DNA of 64,000 nt, from NCBI GenBank assembly GCA_035515795.1, contig DATJAY010000003.1, positions 1-64,000 of the forward strand, in the 5' to 3' direction. The notes beneath the pieces are model-generated. The model saw nothing but the letters and a program-made list of their open reading frames with translations, searched no databases and was not told the DNA's origin. The position numbers and the translations under genes were made by a program. This document shows positions 1-9,449 of this stretch, in pieces (within the stretch, counting starts at the first letter, position 1; each line of letters opens with the position of its first letter). Origin of the DNA: Candidatus Acidiferrales bacterium. Its GTDB lineage: Bacteria; Bacteroidota; Ignavibacteria; Kryptoniales; JAKASW01.

Positions 1-2677
1 CAAACTGTTTCGGGATCCCGCCAGGGTTGTCAACGGCATCTATCCCTACTCCGGTCGTGAACAGCGTTGCAGCAGAGTAGGCGCTCGTTCCTGCGGTACC
101 GGTCGCACTGATGTGCCAGTAGTATACAGTAGTAGCCGTAAGAGGAGTCGAAAGCTTCTCGGTCGTTACGGCCAACGTCGTATCGAATATGACGTTTGCG
201 CTGACGAAGCCTCCGACGCTGTCAATCGCATTACTGCTTGCTACTTGAAGATGATAGCTCGTGGCGTTGGTGGAAGCATTCCAGCTGAAGGTTGTCCTTC
301 TTGCGACTCCGGTAGTACCATTAAGAGGCGATATGAGGACAGGAGTTGTCGGGATCAAAGCGATGTTCGTATTGTAACGCGCAAAACAATATGATGGCTT
401 ATTGCCAGCGGTGCTGAAACCACCTCCGACATAGGTATCATTTCCGGTTGAAATGATTGCCTCACCCGGAGCGTTTAATCCATCACCGAGAGTAGAGAAA
501 GAACTGTCCGCAATGCTCCACTCGACTACATAATAGGCATTGTTGAGTCCGCTTGCCGTGAAGTTCCCTCCGACAAACAGATTTGTGCCGTTGATCGCAA
601 GAGTGTTCACGGAGCCGTTAACGCCAGCTCCAAGGGGAGTCCATTGGTGCGTGTTCCACTTTGCAGCGTAATTGGCAGCATTTCCGCCCGCGGTTGTGAA
701 TGCACCTCCTACAAATACTGTGTCGGCATAAGTTGCTAAAGCGTTCACTGCGTGATTGACTCCATTGGTTGGTGTTCCGAGAGCCGACCAGCTTGTTCCG
801 TTCCATGACGCTACATAGTTGGCCGAACTCCCGCCGGCAGTTGTGAATGCACCGCCGAAATAAATCTCGTTCACACCGATGCCGATCGCATTGACTTGAT
901 GGTTGACTCCCGAGCCGAGCGTTGACCAGGCATTGCTGCTCCACTTTGCGACGTAGTTGGCAGCAGACCCTCCTGCAGTGGTGAAGTTTCCTCCAACGTA
1001 TAGGTCTGTTCCAAACATTCCGAGAGCGTAAACGGAATTATTTACTCCGTCGTTCGGTGAAGTCCCGAGTGTGTTCCACTTTGAGCCGTCCCACATGGCG
1101 ATGTGGTTGGCCGGATTGCCGCCTGCATGTGTGAAAGCGCCTCCGACATAAACACTGCCTGTTGAAACGGCAATCGTATAGACCTGGTTGTCTACGCCGT
1201 TAGCGGTCCCTGTTCCGAGTGACGACCATGTATGTGTGCTGGTATTATAAACGGCAATATTGTTGGTTTGAATGGAGCCGGCTGTGGGGAATGAACCTCC
1301 AACATAAATGTTAGAGCCACTCAAAGCGAGTGCATAAACGGATCCACCCGGAGAGTTTGGTGAGCCGCCGAGAGACGACCAGTTCGTGCCATTCCAGCTT
1401 GCGATTCCTTTTGCACTAATTCCGCCAGCTGTGGAAAACTGACCGGCTATGTAGAGCTTTCCGTTGGCAACACCCATTTCAGGCCACTCTATGATACCGT
1501 TTGTCCCAACATTTGAGCCTGTGCCGAGCGCAGACCAGGTGTTGGTCGAAGTGTCAACTGCAGCGATGTTGTTGACGGTGCTTAAGCCGGCTGTGATAAA
1601 TGAACCGGCAACGTAGAGCTTGCTTCCATAAAATGTGAGGTAGTAAACGTTGCCGCTAACACCCGCTCCGACTGCACTCCATGCAGTTCCGTTCCACTTT
1701 GCGATTCCGTTTACAGTTATCCCGCCGGCAGTTGTGAATGAACCACCGATATACAATGAACTTCCTGCGAAAACGAGTGCTTCAACGGTGTTGCTGACGT
1801 CGATTTTGGATTTGCCGACATAGCTCCAGTTTGTTCCGTTCCATGACGCTATGTTATGCGCAGTGTCGCCTCCGGCATGAGTGAATGACCCGCCGGCGTA
1901 AAGGTAACCACCACTGACACCGAGCGCATAAACCACATTGTCGACGCCGGACCCGAGGGCGTGCCATGAAGAGCCGTCCCATCGGGCAATGTCACTTACA
2001 GAACCTCCGCCTGCCGTTGTGAAGCTACCGCCGACGTACAAGTTGCCGCCGAAATATGCCATGGCGCAAATTCCGCCATTCACACCGTTTGTACCTGAGC
2101 CCAGCGGATTCCAGGTGTTTGTCGATGTGTTATAGTCAACGATGTTGTTTGCGGCAATGCCGCCGGCGGATGAGAAGGTTCCACCGATATAGACATCATT
2201 GCCGTTGATAATTATGGAAGCAACCGGGCCATTTATACCTAGGTTTGCACTCGTCGTGTCGAGCGAATACCATGTGTTCGTAGTAAGGTTGTATGCGGCG
2301 ATGTTGTTTGTTACGAGGTTGCCAGCGCTGCCGAAATTACCGCCGACGTATAACACCGTATCGCCGCTATTGGCAGCAATATATCCCCATCCCCCGATAC
2401 CGGCAACGGTGAACGACTGATCCCAATTTTTGTCATTGGGGTCGGATGTCGCTTGTATGAATCGTGGTGCACCGTCTTTTTCCGTGACCATTTTGTATCC
2501 GCGGGCATCGAAGCTTCCGATTGTTGCGGCAGTCTTTAAGCTTCCATCCGGATTGAGGATGGATTTGATTGAATTAGACGTTTGTGTAAGAGCTGTGCCA
2601 AACATGAACGGAAGTGTGAGTACAACAACTTTCAACTGGTTCGAGAATGGAAACCAGCCTTTCGTAAAGTATCTCAT
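1..2677 (-). CDS. Secreted beta-propeller-like repeat protein, C-terminus outside the window
   Basis: The open frame runs from ATG at 2675-2677 off the left edge (892 complete codons). A strong AGGAG lies just upstream of the start. After a signal-like N-terminus (hydrophobic stretch ending near FGTALTQ), about 15 repeats of 45-55 residues follow, each with the pattern WNGTxWxxLGxG, then xxVxALxxxGxxLYVGGxFTTAGG. This is the repeat style of secreted propeller proteins annotated as delta-60 or kelch-like. Near the visible end a fibronectin-III-like stretch appears (SPLNGTTGV, SYHLQVASS). The last readable residues, VDNPGGIPKQF, are what normally precede a T9SS sorting domain, so one probably follows outside the window. 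The protein should be exported and either surface-bound or released. No catalytic motif is visible; adhesion or binding is the likeliest role. Confidence 0.85.
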   Translation of the reverse strand, partial: MRYFTKGWFPFSNQLKVVVLTLPFMFGTALTQTSNSIKSILNPDGSLKTAATIGSFDARGYKMVTEKDGAPRFIQATSDPNDKNWDQSFTVAGIGGWGYIAANSGDTVLYVGGNFGSAGNLVTNNIAAYNLTTNTWYSLDTTSANLGINGPVASIIINGNDVYIGGTFSSAGGIAANNIVDYNTSTNTWNPLGSGTNGVNGGICAMAYFGGNLYVGGSFTTAGGGSVSDIARWDGSSWHALGSGVDNVVYALGVSGGYLYAGGSFTHAGGDTAHNIASWNGTNWSYVGKSKIDVSNTVEALVFAGSSLYIGGSFTTAGGITVNGIAKWNGTAWSAVGAGVSGNVYYLTFYGSKLYVAGSFITAGLSTVNNIAAVDTSTNTWSALGTGSNVGTNGIIEWPEMGVANGKLYIAGQFSTAGGISAKGIASWNGTNWSSLGGSPNSPGGSVYALALSGSNIYVGGSFPTAGSIQTNNIAVYNTSTHTWSSLGTGTANGVDNQVYTIAVSTGSVYVGGAFTHAGGNPANHIAMWDGSKWNTLGTSPNDGVNNSVYALGMFGTDLYVGGNFTTAGGSAANYVAKWSSNAWSTLGSGVNHQVNAIGIGVNEIYFGGAFTTAGGSSANYVASWNGTSWSALGTPTNGVNHAVNALATYADTVFVGGAFTTAGGNAANYAAKWNTHQWTPLGAGVNGSVNTLAINGTNLFVGGNFTASGLNNAYYVVEWSIADSSFSTLGDGLNAPGEAIISTGNDTYVGGGFSTAGNKPSYCFARYNTNIALIPTTPVLISPLNGTTGVARRTTFSWNASTNATSYHLQVASSNAIDSVGGFVSANVIFDTTLAVTTEKLSTPLTATTVYYWHISATGTAGTSAYSAATLFTTGVGIDAVDNPGGIPKQF

Positions 2678-3492
2678 TGTTTCTCCTTTCCTATTTGCTT
2701 GAGAATGCATTTCTAAATGCTAAACCTCTCCAAAAAAGTCAGGCTGACCTGCCAATACCCTGCTATGCTCAGGTGTACTTTATGAGAGAGCGCGTTCCGA
2801 GAATCCGAATAAAATTCTCACTTTTCCAAGCGACCGCTAATTGCAGAAGCGCTCCGCCGCCTCTGATTTTTCTATTTTTGGAGAACTAGTCTATTTAGAA
2901 TGATTTTCCAAACTGATACTGCGGAGTGTTTCTCATCAGGTGTGCCACGGGTTCTTCAAGTCTTACTCAAAAACCGTTTTGGATTGGACAAACATCCCTG
3001 CCGATGAGCAAAAACGATTTCTGACATGGAAAACCTCCACCTGCCAGCTTCAAGTACGGTTTTCTGAAAAACAACACGGTACATCATGGTACGCTCTCCC
3101 AGCTAAACTATTAGTCAGGAATAGTCTATATCGAAAACGCGAGAATAATTCTTGGTAGGATGAAACTTACGGCTGGAATGGACGATTTGATCGCTGCTTT
3201 GCATGAACAGGCGACACAAGACGCACGCCACTGCTTCACTCACTTCTAAAGATGGTTTCCGTGGGTTTTCAAGCCCTAATGCAGACCACTTTTCCAATAC
3301 ATCCACTCCTGATATTTTACGGAAGAAAGTAACTGAACATCATTGTAATGTCAAGTTGAAATACCCATGAAGTGATCGGGGTCACCTCGCCCTGGGGTTG
3401 GTGTGTTTGAGACCGAAGAGCTTGCGTGCACGAAATCTAGTGAACTATCTCCTTTGACTAGACAACGGCGAGCACAATTAATTCAGAATTCT
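2678..3492. other. Gene-poor intergenic stretch
   Basis: No convincing gene is seen. Short open frames here (for example 2940-3158 plus and 3115-3306 minus) lack ribosome binding sites and recognisable motifs. I see no T-tailed hairpin after the gene ending at 3493. The stretch holds the upstream region of the propeller gene. Confidence 0.5.
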
Positions 3493-6400
3493 TTACTTTA
3501 TCACGACCATTTTTTTCACGAACATTTTTCCGCTCGAACTGAGCACATAAAAATATATTCCCGACGCGAACCTCCCGGCATTGAAAGTAACATCATAATA
3601 TCCCGCGTTCTGTTTCTGGCTGACCAAAGTTGCCACATCTCTTCCGAGCATGTCGTATACTTTCAAAGTAACATAGTTGGCCGCCGGCAATTGATAAGAA
3701 ATGATTGTGGTCGGATTAAACGGGTTAGGATAATTTTGACTCAGCTCGAATGACATTGGTATGCCACCATCAACTCGCTTCATATTGAGAACGATATTGT
3801 CGATTCCGCCCGCATTCAGATATCTTGCTTTGAACTCCTGTAAGTACAAGTTTGCGATTCGCCTGCTGTGTATTATGAGTTCGTTTTCGTCATTAGAGGT
3901 CTCGGCGGATGTTGACCAGTTATGTGAGCCGGTTGTTACAATCGCATCGGTGTTTGGATACTCGGCGTCGATGACGGCGTATTTATGATGAAGAAGACCG
4001 GTCACATCGCTTCCTTTAAGGTGAACATCAACGCCGTTTGTTTGAAGGAAGCTAAACTGATTCCCGCTATCCTTGTTATTATCCATCACGACTCTAACTC
4101 TATCACCTGCAGCCTTTTGCGCGACCAGCTCTTGTGCCAAGTCTGCACGAGTAAAGGTCAACATGCAAATGTCAATAGAGTGCGCAGCGGCGGCAAGAGT
4201 CTGATAAATGTGAAGAGTAGTCTGATCCGATGGGCTGAAATAGAGTTCGACCGGGGTTCCTTCGATATTGAACTTGTGTGGGGTTATGTCTTTCTTGTCG
4301 GCACCAAAGCAAGATTGAGATGCATCGGGAGTGTTGGTCGGGCTTCCCCACATTTCGTTGAACTCCATAGTGTAGGCGTTCGCCAATGCCTTATCCTGTA
4401 TCTCGATCGAGTTCTGCGCATCGTCATTGTCACCTGGATCAGTGGCGTTCCACGATCCTGTCCAAATCCAGTCATGGATAAACGACGTCGTGTCCTGAAA
4501 GTCGAATACGGCAAATTTGTTGTGCATCAAACCTTTGCCGGCATAGATCCGGTCGAAGGTATCGGTGATATGGGGGATTCCATTTGCCGTCAGGTTGCTC
4601 AAGTAAGTTCCGGTGCCTGACTCGCCCAAATTGTCGTTCTCGGTGATTAACCTTACCATTACGCCGCGCTTCTCGGCGTTAATCAACGCACCTGTTATGG
4701 CGCCGCCGACTCCGCCGCTGAGACTGTACAACGCAAGATCGATCGAATATTTTGCGGAGTCGATTCTCGCCAGGAATTTGTTGACGATGTCCACAGTCTG
4801 TGCAAACTCGCCGTCGGCGACTGAAGAGTTTGTTGAATGATTGAAATAAACATTTATAGTTCCTATCGATCCAGCCGGAGATGCGGTGCTGAAGATCGCA
4901 TCGCCCGTCGTGTTCGTGCCAGCACTATCTGTAGCTGAAACCTGATAGTGATAAACTGTCGCCGGTGATAAATAATCCAGCAAAACGGAGTGGATCGTGT
5001 CTGAAGAAGACACGGCAACGGAGTCTTTATAATCCGAGGTCGCGCCATACCTGACGACGGCCGTGGCTTTGTCCGAAGTTTTAAAATCGATAGTGACGGA
5101 ATTGGGCTTTAGATTATTTTCGGCCGGGTTTGCTGTGAAAGCGGGCCCGGGATGACCGATTATGTCCGCCTGGGTTCGGGGATCGATTTCATAATCGGAA
5201 AGATATGGTGGCCCCGGATCCGGTCCACCCACTCCTTTGTACTGCTTCAAAATTCCGATTAGGTCGAAAGTTCCGGCTGGAATAGTCCACGTTTTTGGAA
5301 TGTATCCGCCTGTCGTGCCGGTGATATCGGTGATTGTGCCGTTGGATGAGTTACACGTAACGCCGTTCACTCTAACCAGACGACCTTCATTCGGCTCAGT
5401 GGAGTCATCGGTGAATGTTTGGTTTACGTCCGCACAAGTCAAAAGGAGCGGCTCGGGCAGCGGATTGCCGTGAGAATGAATGATCCACTTTGTGGAATCG
5501 GGGTGGATTTCCGTTATACCACGATACTGGTCTATCGCTCCGGTGATCGTCGCGCTGTCGCCCACCTGGAACGGAGAATTCAAAGAATTGATGAAAACAT
5601 TTATACCAGCGGTCGCATCTTGAATAAATAAATTTATATTCGATGCGCCGACGAGGTTTGCCGTGACTATCCCCGACACAGTGACAACGACACCCTTCTG
5701 ATAAGGAGAAGCCAGAACGCCTTGAGAATCATTTGTATGAAGATCGATTATCGGTTCAACTTTCATTACGTAAACGGACGGTTGCTTCTGAATGGGTGAT
5801 GGAACGGCCGTATCGACGGCGGTCTCGACGAGAAAGATCCCGGTTAGATTCGAATCCGGAACTGTAACAGAATGAATCAGTATTTGCGCCGTGTCTATTT
5901 TTGTAACTGCTGCATTGCTGATTCTTATGGTGTCTTGAGAAACGGACAAACTTGCAGCCGAGAGGGAATTCCCGGAGAGCAAAACATCAGAACTATTCAA
6001 GGACCATGAGAAAGCCGAAGGAACCACGACAATAATCTTGCCGATAGTGTCTGATTGATCGCTGACAAGCTTAATAGAAAAATCTGAAGTTTGTCCAGCA
6101 TTCAACGCGGCGGGGGATATCTGAGCAGAGCCAATTCCGTTGCCGGCTTCGCCAACGAATGTTATCGCACCATTGACTGTCAGATCGGTTCCTGAGCCGT
6201 AAACGTACCATGTTCCGCTCGAGCTCGATGCACCATATGGAACGATTCTAAATTTGACAATGGTACCTGCCGGAAGATTCTGCAGATTCGTTATTCCCGA
6301 CAGATTGATCGGGGTAATGGTGCTCCCGCTGGAACTGTTTGACGGAAATTGACCGCTAAAATCGCCGATGCTCGTCCATGCGCCGCCATTCAACTGATAA

Positions 6401-6774
6401 TCCCATTCGGCGTTTTGTGGACCGGTGTTTGACCTCCGGTAATTCAAACCGATCTGACCCAATGACGCGGAGTACGCTGTGTTTACCGTTATGCCAAACG
6501 TGACATAGACGTTGGAGGCCAGCGCCCCCGCTGCCGTGGTATAATTCCAGCTGTTGCCGCCCCATGCATTCGATGTGGCCGTCCCTGATGTCCCGACTCC
6601 GCCGCCTCGCGTCAGTCCCGTGCTGTTGGTAATTCCTGTTGCGACAGTTGAAGCCGCCAGATTCTGAGTCCCAAAGGAACTTTGCCCGGAAACTTGCCAA
6701 CCGACCAAAGTGGTTTGTCCCCACACACTCGTCGTTACAACCAAGACAAAAATTACAGCGGACGCAAACTTCAT
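3493..6774 (-). CDS. Secreted T9SS protein with two phospholipase D-like (HKD) motifs
   Basis: The start is ATG at 6772-6774, because GGGAGG lies just upstream; an in-frame TTG 18 bases earlier lacks such support. The protein is 1093 residues: a signal peptide ending near SVWGQ; a jelly-roll-like N-terminal domain; a segment resembling secreted nuclease OB-fold regions (DVNQTFTDDSTEPNEGRLV); a fibronectin-III-like domain (about 560-640); then two PLD-type HxK motifs, LMHNKFAVFD near residue 750 and LLHHKYAVID near residue 930, each followed by a serine-rich GSxN/GSHNW segment. Two HKD motifs in one chain suggest a complete active site for phosphodiester hydrolysis (nuclease or phospholipase). 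The C-terminus carries a T9SS type-A sorting domain (QNYPNPFNPTTIISY). The lone gene is unlinked to its neighbours. Substrate is not predictable. Confidence 0.85.
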   Translation of the reverse strand: MKFASAVIFVLVVTTSVWGQTTLVGWQVSGQSSFGTQNLAASTVATGITNSTGLTRGGGVGTSGTATSNAWGGNSWNYTTAAGALASNVYVTFGITVNTAYSASLGQIGLNYRRSNTGPQNAEWDYQLNGGAWTSIGDFSGQFPSNSSSGSTITPINLSGITNLQNLPAGTIVKFRIVPYGASSSSGTWYVYGSGTDLTVNGAITFVGEAGNGIGSAQISPAALNAGQTSDFSIKLVSDQSDTIGKIIVVVPSAFSWSLNSSDVLLSGNSLSAASLSVSQDTIRISNAAVTKIDTAQILIHSVTVPDSNLTGIFLVETAVDTAVPSPIQKQPSVYVMKVEPIIDLHTNDSQGVLASPYQKGVVVTVSGIVTANLVGASNINLFIQDATAGINVFINSLNSPFQVGDSATITGAIDQYRGITEIHPDSTKWIIHSHGNPLPEPLLLTCADVNQTFTDDSTEPNEGRLVRVNGVTCNSSNGTITDITGTTGGYIPKTWTIPAGTFDLIGILKQYKGVGGPDPGPPYLSDYEIDPRTQADIIGHPGPAFTANPAENNLKPNSVTIDFKTSDKATAVVRYGATSDYKDSVAVSSSDTIHSVLLDYLSPATVYHYQVSATDSAGTNTTGDAIFSTASPAGSIGTINVYFNHSTNSSVADGEFAQTVDIVNKFLARIDSAKYSIDLALYSLSGGVGGAITGALINAEKRGVMVRLITENDNLGESGTGTYLSNLTANGIPHITDTFDRIYAGKGLMHNKFAVFDFQDTTSFIHDWIWTGSWNATDPGDNDDAQNSIEIQDKALANAYTMEFNEMWGSPTNTPDASQSCFGADKKDITPHKFNIEGTPVELYFSPSDQTTLHIYQTLAAAAHSIDICMLTFTRADLAQELVAQKAAGDRVRVVMDNNKDSGNQFSFLQTNGVDVHLKGSDVTGLLHHKYAVIDAEYPNTDAIVTTGSHNWSTSAETSNDENELIIHSRRIANLYLQEFKARYLNAGGIDNIVLNMKRVDGGIPMSFELSQNYPNPFNPTTIISYQLPAANYVTLKVYDMLGRDVATLVSQKQNAGYYDVTFNAGRFASGIYFYVLSSSGKMFVKKMVVIK

Positions 6775-6961
6775 CTTAACCTCCCGATTCAATACAATCG
6801 ATTCATGTGTAATATAACCTTACGAAATAAAAACTGCGACTTACTTAATGTTCCACTCTTTCCCTATGAGACGCCTTCGGAACCAGAAAGTAAGCCGCAG
6901 CTAAATCTTTTTCAGTCCAGGACGACTTTTTTGCACGGCAAATTCATTCGTGTACGTACGC

Positions 6962-7208
6962 CTACTTGATCAGGAGCATACGATGTATCTGCACAAATGA
7001 ATTTCCGGAATTATCAACAGCGATAAACTTATAATAATACACTCCAGAAGCCATCCCAGACATATCCACGGGTATCGCGTGCGTCCCGACGCTCATTATT
7101 CCGTTGTCCAGCGTTCTAACTTTCATGCCGAGTAAATTGTAAATCTCGACGGTGACCTTTGCATCGGACTTGAGGTCGAATCGAATCGTGGTCGCAGGAT
7201 TGAATGGG
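6962..7208 (-). pseudogene. 3' remnant of a T9SS gene split by the mobile element
   Basis: On the minus strand the frame encodes NPFNPATTIRFDLKS, then VTVEIYNLLG, SGVYYYKF and a final MLLIK, a T9SS type-A sorting domain lacking its first residues. Upstream of 7208 the sequence changes abruptly to the HTH gene on the opposite strand. The missing upstream part (ending AVYQNYP) is found at 31957-32946. Joining 6962-7208, a TT core and 31957-32946 gives 1239 bases, exactly 413 codons with the stop and no internal stop at the joint. This piece has no start of its own. Confidence 0.93.
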
Positions 7209-7227
7209 TTAGGTCGCGTTGCCAAAG
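7191..7227. other. Left attachment site of the LSR1 element
   Basis: The host half is GGATTGAATGGG just left of the core TT (7209-7210). The element half is AGGTCGCGTTGCCAAAG (7211-7227), which matches the reverse complement of the right-end arm at 31938-31954 in 13 of 17 positions. Short imperfect inverted arms around a dinucleotide core are typical of serine integrase attP sites. The core choice follows from the only two bases shared by both junctions that also restore the gene frame. Confidence 0.88.
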
Positions 7228-7652
7228 TGGGGGTCACGCTCAGGTGGCGGAAGCCCGCAAAAACCATTGAAAATCCCAAAACATGGGGCGAGTGCCTGAG
7301 AAAGAGAAGGCTGGAGCTGGGGCTCACGAGCGCAGAGGCTGCCCGCATGCTCGGGATCATGCCGAGCACCCTCTACGTCTGGGAATGCGGAAAAAAGAAG
7401 CCGCATCCCACGAGCTGTCTCAAAATCATGGATTTCCTTGGGCACATCCCGTCCTTTTACGCGAGGGAGACCCTAGGGCAGAGAATGGCTATTTACCGTC
7501 TCCTCCACGGACTCAGCAAACGAAAGTTCGCCAACCTCCTCGGAGTCGCAGCGGAGACCCTCCGCAAATGGGAACGAGGTGAATCTGAACCGGAAGCTGA
7601 GAAAATGGAAAAAGTCGAAAAGTTGTTGACTGAGACACCGAGTCTCAGATAA
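7227..7652 (+). CDS. Tandem XRE-type helix-turn-helix protein at the left end of the element
   Basis: The protein holds two helix-turn-helix units: LRKRRLELGLTSAEAARMLG with STLYVWECGKK, then KRKFANLLGVAAETLRKWERG. This two-unit layout is common in small DNA-binding proteins of mobile elements. The chosen GTG at 7227 is only the first start codon wholly inside the element past the attachment arm, and it has no clear ribosome binding site. The frame stays open leftwards through the attachment site into antisense T9SS DNA. In a circular element the frame is in phase with the recombinase gene 30467-31963, so its natural N-terminus may be the recombinase itself. In the integrated state the gene may be poorly expressed. 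Likely role: repressor or recombination-directing factor (inference). Confidence 0.75.
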   Translation: MGVTLRWRKPAKTIENPKTWGECLRKRRLELGLTSAEAARMLGIMPSTLYVWECGKKKPHPTSCLKIMDFLGHIPSFYARETLGQRMAIYRLLHGLSKRKFANLLGVAAETLRKWERGESEPEAEKMEKVEKLLTETPSLR

Positions 7653-7770
7653 CTAACGGTAGTCTCTTTGTCTAACTCAGACATTCCGACCCTATTATTC
7701 TGCGATGAAAGGATTATTTTGTCTCTCGACTTTGATTACACGAAAGTGTTATGCGCAGGCAAAGTTACCT

Positions 7771-8373
7771 TTAAGGTTGATTCTCCATCATCTGAAGAAT
7801 TGTCAGGCCTAAGCTTGCGATGTTGAAGCAATGCTCCGCTTGCTTAGTGTCAAATCCAGTTTGTCCCAAATGGAGAATTCGGTTCCTAGGCCAGAACAGC
7901 TCTCTCTGAAAAGATTGAGACAAGTCATTCATGTCAAAGCTTGGAAAATCTTTCTTGATTGCGTTAGCTATGGCAGTGTTGGCGGCGACGAATCCAGTTA
8001 TTCCAATAGGCTTCATAAGCTTCGTGACTTCATCAATTCTAGAAGCAACGTTTCGAAATCTCCGCAGCGATTCCTCAATTTCGGAATCGGTCGGAAATGG
8101 CGGAGTTGCTCGTGTCCACTTGAAGTATAGCCTGGAAAGCTCACACTCCATGGCGGTTGCTGAGAACACAATACACAGAGAATAGTCAGAATTGTGATAG
8201 AATTCGTAACGGCCTCGAGACAATAATTTGTCTCCAACTGTAAATCCCTGCAGCGTCGCGTTGAGGGCTTCCCCGCATTCGCAGGAATCGTGGATCTCGG
8301 CTTCATCAAGGCGAATGAACAGGTCTAATTCACGGCCACATTTGGGACACTGTGTCTTAATGGGAATTTTCAT
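7771..8373 (-). CDS. Zinc-ribbon plus HEPN-like protein
   Basis: The protein has 200 residues. The N-terminus has a small zinc-ribbon pattern, CPKC at 9-12 and CEC at 31-33. The C-terminal half is alpha-helical and holds RNRILH at 163-168, an R-x4-H signature of HEPN ribonuclease domains, preceded by helices such as SATAMECELSRLYFKW. HEPN proteins cleave RNA in toxin-antitoxin and abortive-infection systems; that role is inferred from the motif and the defence-rich context. No obvious antitoxin overlaps it. The start is ATG at 8373 with a weak ribosome binding site. Neighbouring genes lie on the same strand but are separated by more than 100 bases, so co-transcription is uncertain. It could also be a non-catalytic HEPN scaffold. 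Confidence 0.65.
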   Translation of the reverse strand: MKIPIKTQCPKCGRELDLFIRLDEAEIHDSCECGEALNATLQGFTVGDKLLSRGRYEFYHNSDYSLCIVFSATAMECELSRLYFKWTRATPPFPTDSEIEESLRRFRNVASRIDEVTKLMKPIGITGFVAANTAIANAIKKDFPSFDMNDLSQSFQRELFWPRNRILHLGQTGFDTKQAEHCFNIASLGLTILQMMENQP

Positions 8374-8506
8374 CGTGCGCTTTTTATTTCAATAGAATTT
8401 TTCTTGCTTGTTGTACATAGGCAGAGTTCGATACCAATAGCGTTTTGCGGAACGGCATCTTTGCCAACAACAAGCACCCTCACGCAGGCTAGTGGCCGGC
8501 TTTAGG

Positions 8507-9229
8507 TTACGGAATTCTTTTAGCAATCTGGTCCTTTGTTTTGTCAACTTCAGCTTGGAATCTGTTGATAGTGTCCTCGAACGTCTTGGTATCACCATCC
8601 AACAGACCCTTAAAGCCTAGCGCATTACCAAGATAAACGGTAGCATTTTGCGGATTGAGGGAGATCATTTGCTCCAGGTACAGGGTAAGCCGCTCAATTA
8701 TATGTCGCAATTCGAAATGACAGTAACCGACGTCTTTGATCAACTCGCTGTCAAAATGAAACTTACTTAGTTCGATCTTCTGGTTCTCAAGAAAATCGGG
8801 ATACAATCGATAGGTTGGAAGAATCACAGGCTGGTTATTCTGCGCCGCAATGACAGCAGCCGCGACTTCACCAGATAACTGTATGAATTTTGTCCTGTAG
8901 AAGGCGAGTTCATTCTGAATAGTGATGAGGGTTGTGAGATACTTTTGGCGTTCAGCTACTCTGTTCTCAATCTTCGATTCGGATATCTGGGCTTGCAACC
9001 GCGTGGTTTCCTGAAACTGCAGATAGACAGTCATAGCAACTGCCAGAAAAGCCAATCCAGTGAAAAAGGCGTTGAACGCACCGAACATATCGCCGAACGA
9101 ACCTGCATTGCTGAGGTTTCCATGGCAATCAGAAAAAGTTATGAAAACGATCATACCGTATATAGCAATCCCTGCTGTATAAAGAACGAGTGCGACAATT
9201 ATTCCTATCAAAAGATTTCTCGTTTTCAT
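8507..9229 (-). CDS. Membrane protein resembling the putative phage abortive infection (putAbiC) family
   Basis: The protein has 240 residues, with an AGGAG site before ATG 9229. There are two N-terminal transmembrane segments (LLIGIIVALVLYTAGIAIYG, and FFTGLAFLAVAMTVYL) separated by a short loop containing SFGDMFGAFNAFFTG. That loop-helix arrangement followed by LQFQET and a coiled region is the hallmark of putAbiC-like proteins. The cytosolic C-terminal part (about 85-240) is helical with no catalytic motif. Family members occur in defence islands and are suspected abortive-infection effectors; the mechanism is unknown. It sits between a HEPN gene and a DUF2726 gene on the same strand, with a long inverted repeat upstream. 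Confidence 0.6.
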   Translation of the reverse strand: MKTRNLLIGIIVALVLYTAGIAIYGMIVFITFSDCHGNLSNAGSFGDMFGAFNAFFTGLAFLAVAMTVYLQFQETTRLQAQISESKIENRVAERQKYLTTLITIQNELAFYRTKFIQLSGEVAAAVIAAQNNQPVILPTYRLYPDFLENQKIELSKFHFDSELIKDVGYCHFELRHIIERLTLYLEQMISLNPQNATVYLGNALGFKGLLDGDTKTFEDTINRFQAEVDKTKDQIAKRIP

Positions 9230-9310
9230 GAGATCTCCTGATGATTATATGTTATTTTGGGGCGATCAAAGTCACCACGAAACCTCATTCCAAGATGAAT
9301 CTTTGCTTGC

Positions 9311-9449
9311 GCATAACGTCTACCGCAAAAAAGTTCGTCACGCTTCGACGCCATAAATGTGCATAGCTCGATGAGCGCGGCGAAGCGTGATGAAGCGAAC
9401 TCCATGATATATAATAATCGAGCGTCTTTTTTGCGGTTGTTAGTTGCTG
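9311..9449 (-). repeat. Long nested inverted repeat, attC-like, after the DUF2726 gene
   Basis: CCGCAAAAAAG (9323-9333) pairs perfectly with 9426-9436, and inside it CGTCACGCTTCG (9336-9347) pairs with 9381-9392 with one mismatch. Read on the minus strand, the outer parts are ACTAAC, overlapping the TAA stop of the DUF2726 gene, and GTTATGC at the far end. These resemble the R'' (RYYYAAC) and R' (GTTRRRY) boxes of integron attC sites, each with one deviation. Size (about 135 bases) and overlap with the gene stop also fit a long attC. The spacers are unequal (5 and 2 bases) and no integron integrase is in the window, so it may be only a hairpin. Confidence 0.5.

Noticed and set aside
618-944. 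Minus-strand open frame of 108 codons
   Set aside because: It is an out-of-phase shadow of the propeller gene that runs the whole length from 2677 to the left edge.
7152-7226. Upstream start for the HTH protein inside the T9SS remnant
   Set aside because: This part lies in host DNA left of the attachment core, so it cannot be part of the element's own gene; it is an accidental open frame.
8403-8477. Second attC-like site (TGCTTGTTGT / ACAACAAGCA inverted repeat)
   Set aside because: The arms pair, but no R boxes of the attC type are present at the ends.
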